From JARRQB01 sp965368585 (GTDB lineage: Bacteria; Pseudomonadota; Gammaproteobacteria; Chromatiales; Chromatiaceae), in NCBI GenBank assembly GCA_965368585.1, contig CBDUNM010000046.1:1-29552 (forward strand): a stretch of DNA of 29,552 nt, given 5' to 3'. How positions within the stretch are numbered: position 1 is the stretch's first letter; each line of letters opens with the position of its first letter. Below the pieces are notes generated by a model that had not been told where the DNA came from, did not search any database, and was given only the letters and a program-made list of their open reading frames with translations. This document shows positions 15,401 to 21,768 of this stretch, piece by piece. A program made the translations under genes and the position numbers.

Positions 15401-16567
15401 TTCACGGCTACATCGATGATCGGCTGGATCGCGCTGGCTGGAATCATTGTGCGTAACTCGATTCTACTGGTCGATTTCTCGATTCACGAAGTGCAAAAGG
15501 GCACGTCGGTGCCGGAGGCCGTCATCCAGGCCTGCAAAACCAGGACGCGCCCCATTCTGATTACGGCGTTGGCACTGGTGTGCGGGTCGTTCGTCATCTT
15601 TTTCGACCCCATCTTTCAAGGCATGGCCATTTCTCTGGCTTCCGGCGTGCTGGTCTCTACCATTTTGACACTGGTGGTGATTCCACTAGGGTGTGTGAAC
15701 GCCGCGGAGTCGCTCTGTGCGGTGGCGGGTGTCGCGTGCGATGAGTCGCGCCTGGTGGTGACCAGGCCCGACACTGCCGGCGGATCGGGGTCGCAGGGCG
15801 GCTCTTCCGGGCCGTCGTTCGTGATGAAAACCTGGGGAGTGGTCGCGAACAGTTTGCTGATGGGCTTCTATGCGGTTCGCGGCATTGGGTTGCTGGTAAA
15901 ACAGGCGCTGGTGAAACGTGCCAGGAAGTCGGCCAGCCAGACCGACCGCCCTGCGGTGACGGCGCATCGGAAATCGACATCCACGGTGACAACCCCCGTG
16001 CCGACGACTGCCGAGGTCGACGCCGGTCAGGACCAAAAAGCGGCTGAGGCGGCCGCCGCAGCGGTGGAAAAGCAAACGCCGGTCGCTAAATCGACTACGC
16101 GTAAGGGTGGCAAGCCGCGTTCGCGAGCGGCCTCGAAGCGGACCTCGAAAAAGGTTGAGTCCAAGGCGGAGACGGTGGCCAAATCCGTCGGGCGCAGCAG
16201 CGCCGCGCCTCGGATCAGACCGAAGGCGCCGAGCAGCCAGGCTGAAACCGATGCGCCGAAAAAGCGTCCGCTGAAAAAGGAAACGATTACGCGCGCACCC
16301 AAGACTGAGGTTGAAGCGGTAAGGGTGGCGCCGGTAGCCAAGACCGAATCGCGGCCAAACGTGACTTCGCTGCGCGGTATCGCCAAGCGCGAACGCACGG
16401 TAACTGACGATGACGAAGCCGTCCAGACGTCGGAATCGAAGACTACCCCTGAGAAAGTGAAGCGTGGTGATGCTCCATCCGGGGCGGTGCCCACCAAGAA
16501 AACGAGCGCGCGACGCGGTATCAGGCTCAAGTCGCTGGATGATGCCAAAGATGACGATTTCAACTAG
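12407..16567 (+). CDS. RND efflux permease with long C-terminal extension
   Basis: This 1386-residue inner-membrane pump has the RND plan: TM1 near 38-55, a first periplasmic loop, TM2-7 with the proton-relay pair Asp446-Asp447 in GILVDDAIVVVENIY, a second loop, and TM8-12 ending near residue 1093. TM10 reads GIIVRNSILLVDF, with Arg where AcrB has Lys940. Two features are unusual. The first periplasmic loop contains DYNGDGLPDVDD (172-183), which matches a calcium-binding loop pattern. After the pump core come about 290 extra residues: a Gly/Ser linker, a moderately hydrophobic helix (about 1143-1165) and a low-complexity Lys/Arg/Ala/Ser/Thr tail resembling a histone H1 tail, ending in DDAKDDDFN. 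The frame is open throughout, so the tail is not an artefact of a lost stop inside another gene. Substrate unknown. Confidence 0.93.
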   Translation: MSDIDTRPAGAPTPNGTEEKDLGVAGKTAKFFINSPLSPLLYLAMFLLGLLGLIVTPRQEDPQISVPMVDIFVQYPGAEADQVASLAIQPLERIMWEIKGVEHVYSASMRGQGIVTVQFEVGQDMGPSLVKVNDQLDSNMDKIPPGVMPPLVKAKGIDDVPIVTVTLWSEKDYNGDGLPDVDDSQLRRLALSVLQSVKEIPETGEGFVVGGRAEQVIVEVYPERLAGYGISLGQVAQAIKAANAEVQAGDVESGGARLSVVAGAFLRSVDDIDGLQVGSHNGVPVYVRDVADVRQGPEDANQLVLYYTGVAAEHPDRAARGIPAVTIAVAKKKGTNGVTVAQSVIDRIESMKGRLIPQDMQVSITRNYGQSADDKVTDLIKKLFIATGFVFLLVWGFFRALRPALVVLLVIPVVLLFTVFCAWIMGFTIDRVSLFALIFAIGILVDDAIVVVENIYRRWLEEGRTDVATAVDAVREVGNPTILATFTVIGALLPMGFVTGMMGPYMLPIPVLGSTAMGISLFAAFVFTPFLAIHRWFRPSMNYLEKAEKREERENSFWERVYRRVLTPLIESRRKARLFRLVMWAIFLLACSMFYFKLVSVKMLPLDNKPEFSVVLDMPEGTALADTANHALQVAEFVRKIPEVTAAQVYAGTARPFDFNGMVRHYYLRGDPWQAEIQVQLLDKTVRDRSSHEIAVDARAQLTRLLAGTGARFAVVEMPPGPPVLQSVVAEVHHEDTDTRHQVALDLTEIFAETESLRDVDNYMREPYDYWHFDVDREKADRRGISVEIINQHLAMALGGVVMGDVKQKAGHEPVNIVIQVPLAERSQVSRLGDILVSSGSPDSVSVPLRELGQFRRAREDAIIYHKDLRPVEYVVADVGGRLAAPVYGMMQVEELLREKQYVAPDGTVLADATYWTGPPDNDVTVGIEWAGEWTVTYETFRDMGIAFAAALVLIYILVVWEFGNFRIPALIMAPIPLTLLGIIPIHAIFFAVGWGGEFTATSMIGWIALAGIIVRNSILLVDFSIHEVQKGTSVPEAVIQACKTRTRPILITALALVCGSFVIFFDPIFQGMAISLASGVLVSTILTLVVIPLGCVNAAESLCAVAGVACDESRLVVTRPDTAGGSGSQGGSSGPSFVMKTWGVVANSLLMGFYAVRGIGLLVKQALVKRARKSASQTDRPAVTAHRKSTSTVTTPVPTTAEVDAGQDQKAAEAAAAAVEKQTPVAKSTTRKGGKPRSRAASKRTSKKVESKAETVAKSVGRSSAAPRIRPKAPSSQAETDAPKKRPLKKETITRAPKTEVEAVRVAPVAKTESRPNVTSLRGIAKRERTVTDDDEAVQTSESKTTPEKVKRGDAPSGAVPTKKTSARRGIRLKSLDDAKDDDFN

Positions 16568-16697
16568 GAGAATGCCGGGTCATCGTCTAAGAACGCGAGG
16601 CGCCTGACAGACGACGGAGCACACCATGCGCGGGCTTGCTGATGACGAGCTTTGTCTGCCACAACGCAACGAACGGCAACGAATGGGTAGGCTATTG

Positions 16698-17234
16698 ATG
16701 CGAAGGTTTGGGATGGGTTTGTTGCTCATCTGCGGTTCGTTCAGCCAGTCGGTTGTATCGGCGACGTTCAACGAGGTTCACTGGCGCGCTGTGCAACCGC
16801 AGGGCTCGATTGGCCGGACTGCAAGGTTCCGACCGCTTGTTTCGACCCAAAAGCGTGTCGACCGGGTTCAGCGGTTTCGGCCAAAAGCCAGTTCACGGTT
16901 GTTGCAGGGGAAGCAGCGCTTTGTGCCGGAACCGTTCCGCCTTGAAAACCGGTTTCGCGACACCGGACGCGCGTCGGGTTACTCGGCCGGCAGCCAGCGG
17001 CAGTTTCGACCGGACCGCCGCTTTGACGGTCAGCCCGACGACCGCACTACGTATACCGACGATGCACTCAATCAGCAGTTTCGCCCCTTGCCAGGCCAGT
17101 CGCGGCGGTACCGTTACCCGAGTCGCGCGACGCGAACGGCACCGGTTGAAGACACGCTACTGCCGGATTACTACGTGCCGCCCGCCGCGCCCACGCCCGG
17201 CGGCATGCATGGGAGTTCGTGGATGTATCGTTGA
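16698..17234 (+). CDS. Secreted Arg/Phe-rich repeat protein, unknown function
   Basis: I do not recognise this family. From ATG 16698 the protein has 178 residues, with a good signal peptide (MRRFGMGLLLICGSFSQSVVSA, then cleavage), preceded by GGTAGG. Longer starts at 16683 and 16626 (the latter with GGAG) are possible but bury the signal peptide. The mature part is basic and repeats RF-x-P or FRP units: ARFRPL, QRFRPK, QRFVPE, RQFRPD and QQFRPL, with further RF pairs, in a disordered Pro/Gln/Arg-rich background, ending in PPAAPTPGGMHGSSWMYR. There are no Cys residues after the signal. A second frame at 16708-17259 overlaps, but it lacks the repeats. Its place between the RND pump and ParA suggests a role with the pump at the envelope; this is inference. 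Confidence 0.65.
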   Translation: MRRFGMGLLLICGSFSQSVVSATFNEVHWRAVQPQGSIGRTARFRPLVSTQKRVDRVQRFRPKASSRLLQGKQRFVPEPFRLENRFRDTGRASGYSAGSQRQFRPDRRFDGQPDDRTTYTDDALNQQFRPLPGQSRRYRYPSRATRTAPVEDTLLPDYYVPPAAPTPGGMHGSSWMYR

Positions 17235-17346
17235 ACGTGCCGGGGGTGCGGTTTTTTGAGAAGATCGACTTTCGCGGCCGAGGTGACAACCGCGCACCTT
17301 ACGAAATCTTCGGGCTTAAAAGAAAAGGTAAAGCGAGGTTCGAAGC

Positions 17347-17982
17347 ATGATCACGGTTGTGGGTAGCTTGAAAGGCGGGTCGGGAAAGAGCACTGTGACT
17401 TTCAATCTCGCGGTGTGGTTGGCCATGGCGGAGCGCAATGTGGTTGCGATAGATGCAGATCCCCAGGCCACCTTGACGGACGTGCTGGACGTGCGCCGGG
17501 AGGAGGGTTTCGAACCGTCGATCAGATTGGTGGACGTAACCGCCCTCGATAACCCAGACGAACTCAGGAGTTACGGCGAAGTACTGATCGATGTGGGCAC
17601 GGCGTCGATGGAGAACATGCGTCACGCGGTAGTGTCAGCCGATCGGGTCGTCGTGCCCGTTCCCCCCAGCCAGGCCGACATATGGTCTACGCAACGCTTT
17701 ATCCGATTTGTCGATTCGATTTGCGAAGAGCGCAAGCCGGAAATGTTCGGCTTCATCAATCGCGGCGATACGCATCACGCGGTCAGGGAATCAGACGAAG
17801 CTGCCGCCGCTTTGGTTTCGTTGCCGGGAATACGCTTTCTGAAACCGCGTCTGGCGCAGCGTACAGCCTTCCGCCGTTCGTTCAGTGAAGGGTTGGCGGT
17901 GTTCGAACTCGACCCGAGAAGCAAAGGGTCCAAGGAGTGGAACTCGCTCGCCGCAGTATTGTACGCAAACGTCCTATCCTGA
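17347..17982 (+). CDS. Orphan ParA/MinD-type ATPase
   Basis: This 211-residue protein has the deviant Walker A KGGSGKST at residues 9-16 with both signature lysines (Lys9, Lys14), the Walker A' AIDADPQ (Asp36, Asp38), and a Walker B-like strand VLIDVGTAS. The later VVVPVPPSQADIW block is usual for ParA relatives. It is short and lacks an N-terminal helix-turn-helix, so it is of the small ParA type that positions protein complexes or plasmids on the nucleoid. No parB, centromere repeats or replication gene is present, which argues against a DNA-segregation role. GAGGT precedes the ATG. It lies in a run of envelope genes, so it may place an RND complex. Confidence 0.88.
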   Translation: MITVVGSLKGGSGKSTVTFNLAVWLAMAERNVVAIDADPQATLTDVLDVRREEGFEPSIRLVDVTALDNPDELRSYGEVLIDVGTASMENMRHAVVSADRVVVPVPPSQADIWSTQRFIRFVDSICEERKPEMFGFINRGDTHHAVRESDEAAAALVSLPGIRFLKPRLAQRTAFRRSFSEGLAVFELDPRSKGSKEWNSLAAVLYANVLS

Positions 17983-18101
17983 CCCGGCAGCGATCGACAG
18001 GGTGATCACCGCCAATGCGGCATCGACTTCCGCTGGTGTATCCGGAATCGCGTTTATCGGGTCTCGTATTGTAACCACCAAGGCAGGTATTCGAACCGGT
18101 C

Positions 18102-18638
18102 ATGCAGGTATTACATGCGCTGCGCAAACTCAGGGTAACTGCGATTTTCGATCTACTCAAACGGCACTTGGTGCTGGTCGCATTTTTGGCGATAGTCGTC
18201 TGGGGATACCAATGGCGGCATGATTTGTTCGGCGGGTTCCTGGAATCGACGACGCCTACCGGAACGCAGGGCGGTAATGCGGCCGCCACCGGGGACTGGC
18301 GGGCATCTGTTGCGCCGCACCCATCAAGATTCAGGCCTGCCACGCCGACAGTAGAACAAGTAAGTGCCCCTGGGCTCGATCACGACCTGCTGCAAACGGC
18401 GCGGCGGGCTTATTGGATCGGAGACTACGCGGGCGCGGACGCGGCGTACCGGCGGTACCTAGAGCAACATCCCGCGGACCCCGACGGCTACGGGGAATTG
18501 GGTAACCTCTTGTTCGCGCAAGATAAGCGCAACGAAGCAAGGGAGATGTTCCGGCTAGCGGCAGGCAGGCTGGAAAACCAGGGACGACACGACGAGGCAG
18601 CGGCGTTGCGGAAGCGGGTCGACGGGGGAGACGGGTGA
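18102..18638 (+). CDS. Membrane-anchored TPR protein
   Basis: This 178-residue protein has one transmembrane segment (HLVLVAFLAIVVWGYQW, about 22-38) after a basic N-terminus, a Gly/Thr/Pro-rich linker (about 45-88), and about two tetratricopeptide repeats: ARRAYWIGDYAGADAAYRRYLEQHPADPDGYGE and the next helix pair LGNLLFAQDKRNEAREMFRLAAG. The basic N-terminus suggests a cytoplasmic N-end and periplasmic TPRs. The linker contains SRFRPATP, echoing the FRP units of the secreted protein encoded at 16698, a possible hint that they share a binding partner. A weak stem with a T-run follows at 18658. The role as an assembly scaffold is inferred from domain type only. Confidence 0.8.
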   Translation: MQVLHALRKLRVTAIFDLLKRHLVLVAFLAIVVWGYQWRHDLFGGFLESTTPTGTQGGNAAATGDWRASVAPHPSRFRPATPTVEQVSAPGLDHDLLQTARRAYWIGDYAGADAAYRRYLEQHPADPDGYGELGNLLFAQDKRNEAREMFRLAAGRLENQGRHDEAAALRKRVDGGDG

Positions 18639-18657
18639 GTTGCTGAGCCTCGACCGC

Positions 18658-18683
18658 GAGACGGGAACAAATTGCCGTTTTTT
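18658..18683 (+). terminator. Weak intrinsic terminator after the TPR gene
   Basis: GAGACGG (18658-18664) pairs with CCGTTTT (18675-18681), with G-U pairs in the outer part and a ten-base loop, followed by further T residues. The stem is weak. It would end the RND-ParA-TPR transcript. Confidence 0.4.
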
Positions 18684-18737
18684 AGTTAACGAATCAAGCA
18701 ATTATAGGATATTTCTAATATTATGATGTTGTGCTTT

Positions 18738-18769
18738 TTGGTTTGATCCGGGCAAAAATGTGCTATCGT
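18738..18769 (+). promoter_or_regulatory. Candidate promoter of the coiled-coil membrane protein gene
   Basis: The 18684-18790 stretch is clearly AT-richer than its surroundings. TTGGTT (18738-18743) and TGCTAT (18761-18766) are 17 bases apart; TTTGAT (18742-18747) with TATCGT (18764-18769), 16 apart, is an alternative. Neither is strong, but the base composition supports a promoter here. Confidence 0.35.
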
Positions 18770-18804
18770 GAGTAACGATTAGGTAAAACAATCCTGAGGC
18801 GTTT

Positions 18805-19308
18805 GTGGCTAACATCGACGACAGCGGTACATCTAGAAGATCGGGTGATGCGGATTCGGGAATGGAGCGTCTGTCCGCGGCTTTCGAATCCAGCGCCAGG
18901 CGTTGGGAGTTGATTGTTTATCCCTCCCTGTTCGCGTTTATCATCCTGGCGGCGTACGGATTCTATCTCGTTTACAGTCTCGCCAAAGACGTCCACTACC
19001 TCGCAATCAGCGTCGATTCTCACATGACCGTCCTGGCGGGGAACATGCAAAGCGTGTCGGAGAATATGGGGCAAATGACCGCCAATGTGCGCACCATGAC
19101 GGTCAGCCTGGATGCAATCGACAAGAAAGTCGGCACATTGGAACCGATGCTGGCGAATATCGGTTCGATGGACGACGCAATCAATTCCATTACGGTAGCC
19201 ACCCATACGATGTCCAAAGCGACACATAATATGCAATACGACATGCAGCGTATGAATCACAACATCGGCCGGCCCATGTCCTTTCTCAATTCGTTCATGC
19301 CCTGGTAG
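18805..19308 (+). CDS. One-pass membrane protein with long coiled coil, unknown function
   Basis: I do not recognise a named family. The 167-residue product has a polar N-terminus (1-32), one transmembrane segment (LIVYPSLFAFIILAAYGFYLVYSL, about 36-59) and a long Met/Ser/Asn-rich region (about 65-160) with heptad-like spacing: MQSVSENMGQMTANVRTM, then VSLDAIDKKVGTLEPM, then THTMSKATHNMQYDMQRM. This is the pattern of a periplasmic or cytoplasmic coiled coil resembling the helical part of chemoreceptors or MCP-like signalling rods, but no receptor signature is present. The start is GTG 18805 after CCTGAGG. It lies after the RND-ParA-TPR run and may serve the same machine from its own promoter. 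Confidence 0.72.
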   Translation: MANIDDSGTSRRSGDADSGMERLSAAFESSARRWELIVYPSLFAFIILAAYGFYLVYSLAKDVHYLAISVDSHMTVLAGNMQSVSENMGQMTANVRTMTVSLDAIDKKVGTLEPMLANIGSMDDAINSITVATHTMSKATHNMQYDMQRMNHNIGRPMSFLNSFMPW

Positions 19309-19564
19309 TTGCGCCTCGCGCCGCGTTAACCGGTAAACGAAAATCCTCACCCGAGCGACGCAACGGCGGGATAGCTTGCCCGGTAGCGCCGGTAGGCTTG
19401 TGCGAAGGCTTCGCGCAAGCTTGGGTACGGTTCAATCGTTGCGGCGGTCGTGCTTGGTGTGCAAATGCCACATGCAGAAACAGGTCCGGCGCAGATTTAC
19501 CGTTGCGCACCATGCTCGCGGTGCACCGGCAAACCGATGCACAACCCGAAGACGATCAACATTG
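19309..19564. other. Gene-free stretch with a near-perfect hairpin
   Basis: No convincing coding frame is seen. The main structure is an inverted repeat: GCTTGTGCGAAG (19396-19407) and CTTCGCGCAAGC (19409-19420), with one mismatch (G-U in RNA). No T-run follows, so a terminator is unlikely. The stretch may belong to the left, fully decayed part of the transposase remnant that follows. Confidence 0.4.
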
Positions 19565-20148
19565 CACAGCGGCGACACTAGCGACTGGCTCAACGCCGAG
19601 GGTTGCGATGCCTAGATCGCAGACAATCCTTTTCGCAAGCCGATTCTCGCTTTGTCGACCCCGATAAGTACAAAACACCCAAGCCAAAAAACCGACGCGC
19701 TGCCCACCCCAGAATTTCAGCTGTGACCCGGACCGGTTGACGTGCACCTGTCCGGCAGGCAAATTACCGTATCGCAACGATGCCGATGTGCGGAAAAATG
19801 CCGAAGCGGTATCAAGTTCACGGCGCTTAAGTTGGCGCACGAACCCTGTCATCGACGCAGTCGTTGCTCAAAAGATCTACCAGTAAAAGATGTCATGCTC
19901 AATAGGGTTATTTCGCACGGAACAAGAACTAACGCCGGACGAAGCCATCGGCTAGGATGAACGCGAAGATCGATAGTCAACGCGAACGCGTACTTTACAG
20001 CCAGCGCCTGGTTGCGGTTGAGCCGCCGTTTGGCAATCTGCGATACCGCAAGCGCCTGAATCGGTCTAAGATGCGTGGACATGAAAAAGTTGATGGGCAC
20101 TAGGAGCTATACGCCCTGGTGCGTGCTGTCGAGAAACAAGTCAATGAT
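19565..20148 (+). pseudogene. Decayed IS1182-family transposase (C-terminal half)
   Basis: Fragments of an IS1182-type DDE transposase occur in the right order but in changing frames. They are: DWLNAEGCDA, a TAG stop (19613-19615), then IADNPFRK; SRFVDPDKYKTPKPKNRR (from 19645, another frame); CDPDRLTCTCPAGKLPYRND (from about 19722, third frame); IKFTALKLAHEPCHRRSRC (from about 19811), resembling the Cys-rich element of the family; and KIDSQRERVLYSQRL-VAVEPPFGNLRYRKRLNRSKMRGHEKVDGH (from 19957). A TAG at 20101-20103 sits where Trp is usual, after which ELYALVRAVEKQVND continues. At least four frame changes and two stops make it inactive. VEPPFGN contains the expected last catalytic Glu. No terminal inverted repeats or target duplication were identified. 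Confidence 0.82.
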
Positions 20149-20552
20149 AATCGGATTCGGATCCGGTCGTGTGCTTGCGCCCTTTGTTCCCGAAGATGAA
20201 GGACAGCGGTATGGTTCTAAACCGCATATCCCACCGGATTGACTAGGCTTGTTTGCCTCTTGAGTCCACAGAAGTTTATTGCCCGTACTTATCCCTCCTC
20301 AAGTTGCCTCTGTGTTTAGTCCAACCTCAACGCAACATACGTCCGCTGAGGTTGGACAGGTGCAAACATCATGTCGAAGGTCGTGGCATGGGCCAACTGC
20401 CGACGGAGGTTTGCTTGCCGATACCACCGACGTGGCGATCATTGGTCAATGGCCCGGATCGAAAGCGTGCATTGGGTGCTTTGGAGGCGGCGACGCTCCA
20501 TACACAACATGCCGCAGCCGTTTGTACGGTTTGGTGTCGGAGTACGAGGGGT
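20149..20552. other. Gene-free stretch between the transposase remnant and the AraC-type gene
   Basis: No coding frame here resembles a known protein; the open plus-strand frames are antisense to the regulator or lack family features. The stretch contains the inverted repeat described separately. The right end of the insertion element should fall within it, but I could not place it. Confidence 0.4.
20319..20357. repeat. Perfect 11-base inverted repeat
   Basis: GTCCAACCTCA (20319-20329) and TGAGGTTGGAC (20347-20357) are exact reverse complements with a 17-base loop. It lies about 195 bases beyond the AraC-type stop codon. No T-run follows on either strand, so it is not a standard terminator; it may be an insertion-element end or an mRNA-stabilising hairpin. 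Confidence 0.6.
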
Positions 20553-21455
20553 TCACGCCTGATCGCCGCCCCGCGTCAAGCGCTGTTGGGCCTGGCGGCG
20601 GTATTCGCGTGGCGTGACCTGCTTACGTTCGCGAAAGCGGCGGTTGAAATTGGCGATGCTGTTGTACCCGACCTCATAACAGATGTTGGAGATCTGCAGT
20701 TCACTGCCGGAAAGCAACTCGCACGCGTTGCCGATTCGTATCTGTGCGACGAATTCATTAAAGCTGTTGCCAGTGGATTTCTTGAAAAACCGAGAAAAAT
20801 AGCTGTCATTCATGCCTACGAGTTCAGCTGCCGCGCTCAACGTGAGGTTCTCGTGGTAGTGCTGCATGACGTAATTGACCACGATGTTCACTTTTTCGAG
20901 TGCGGCTTCGTCGAACTTGGATTCGATCTGAACCGTTGAGAGGACCTTATAATTCCCGCACTGCGCGAGTTCGTGCAAGAATTGAAAAAAATAACCCAGG
21001 CGCGATGCGCCGCTGGATTCGCGGACCGCGCCCATGTAGTGAGCTGCCCGATCGTAGGAATCGGGAAACTGGATGCCGCAACGCGCGGACTTCAGCAGCG
21101 GCAGGAACTCGCGCAGTTCCGGTATCAGTGCCGCGGCTCCTTCGATGGTTGCGTGATTAAACTGTATCGCCATGTCGCGCAAGGGGTGGACCTGTCCGAC
21201 GTCGCAATTGGAGATCCAATTGTGCGGCAGGCGCGGTCCGGTAAGGAACAGATTGCCAGGTTGGAACTCGCCGATATAGTCGCCGACAAACACTTTGCCC
21301 GACGACGCCACGATATAGTGCAGTTCGTAGGCGTCGTGATAATGCCAGCGAACCAGCGGGCTGGGAAATCCGTGTTCGAGATAGTGCACCGCGCCTACCG
21401 TGGGGTCGACCACTTCGAACTCCGGGCGATGGTTATTCTGGGTGCGTTGCGTCAT
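20553..21455 (-). CDS. AraC-family regulator of polyol utilisation
   Basis: This 300-residue protein has an N-terminal cupin-like effector domain (about 30-110, with HYHDAYELHYIVASSG and GPRLPHNW) and a C-terminal double helix-turn-helix (about 195-292) of the AraC/XylS type: LTLSAAAELVGMNDSYFSRFFKKSTG, then ISNICYEVGYNSIANFNRRFRE and TPREYRR. It is divergent from the smoEFGK-type operon, and the AraC type matches the mannitol activator MtlR of Pseudomonas by position. It should activate the operon on sensing a polyol. A direct repeat at 21574-21601 in the divergent region is the likely site. ATG 21455 is preceded by GGGGGTAAG. Confidence 0.9.
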   Translation of the reverse strand: MTQRTQNNHRPEFEVVDPTVGAVHYLEHGFPSPLVRWHYHDAYELHYIVASSGKVFVGDYIGEFQPGNLFLTGPRLPHNWISNCDVGQVHPLRDMAIQFNHATIEGAAALIPELREFLPLLKSARCGIQFPDSYDRAAHYMGAVRESSGASRLGYFFQFLHELAQCGNYKVLSTVQIESKFDEAALEKVNIVVNYVMQHYHENLTLSAAAELVGMNDSYFSRFFKKSTGNSFNEFVAQIRIGNACELLSGSELQISNICYEVGYNSIANFNRRFRERKQVTPREYRRQAQQRLTRGGDQA

Positions 21456-21573
21456 CCGTCTTACCCCCTGATAGATGGTTGCGAGCGAATGGCTCCGACT
21501 TCGGGTCGCGAGCCGGCTGCCGCGCTAAATTATAGGTGTTTGGCGGCGGCATAACGTACAAAGAGGTAAAAAA

Positions 21574-21601
21574 AGTATTGAAAATACCGGACTCAGTATT
21601 G
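21574..21601 (+). promoter_or_regulatory. Candidate AraC-type operator (direct repeat)
   Basis: AGTATTG occurs at 21574-21580 and again at 21595-21601, exactly 21 bases apart, or two helical turns on the same face. That is typical of AraC-family half-sites. The first copy also begins GTATTGAAAATAC, a small palindrome. The site lies 119 bases after the regulator start and about 170 before smoE. The rest of the 21456-21768 gap shows no gene, and no clear -35/-10 pair was found. Confidence 0.5.
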
Positions 21602-21768
21602 GATTTTCACCCGATTAGCGACTAACTTTTCATGCAGACATAACCTGTCGATGCCGCGTGCGGCGCATGCTCCGACCGCCGTCTTTGACGCGTCTGGTTT
21701 ACCGAACAAAGAAAATTTACTGAAACCCGTGAAAGCAATCTGCCGGGTTACCACTGGAGGAAGGCACC

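Noticed and set aside
16708..17259. Alternative frame of 183 codons overlapping the secreted repeat protein gene
   Set aside because: Its N-terminus lacks a proper signal peptide and it has no repeats or motif, while the chosen frame has both a signal peptide and regular RF-x-P units.
17347..17982. ParA as a sign of a plasmid or chromosome partition locus
   Set aside because: No parB, replication gene or iterated centromere-like repeats are present in the flanking sequence.
19742..19960. A 72-codon frame as a small independent gene
   Set aside because: Its Cys-containing part matches the order of the IS1182 transposase fragments on both sides, so it is one piece of that broken gene.
20253..20939. 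A 228-codon plus-strand frame
   Set aside because: Most of it is antisense to the AraC-family gene, and the rest has no recognisable feature.
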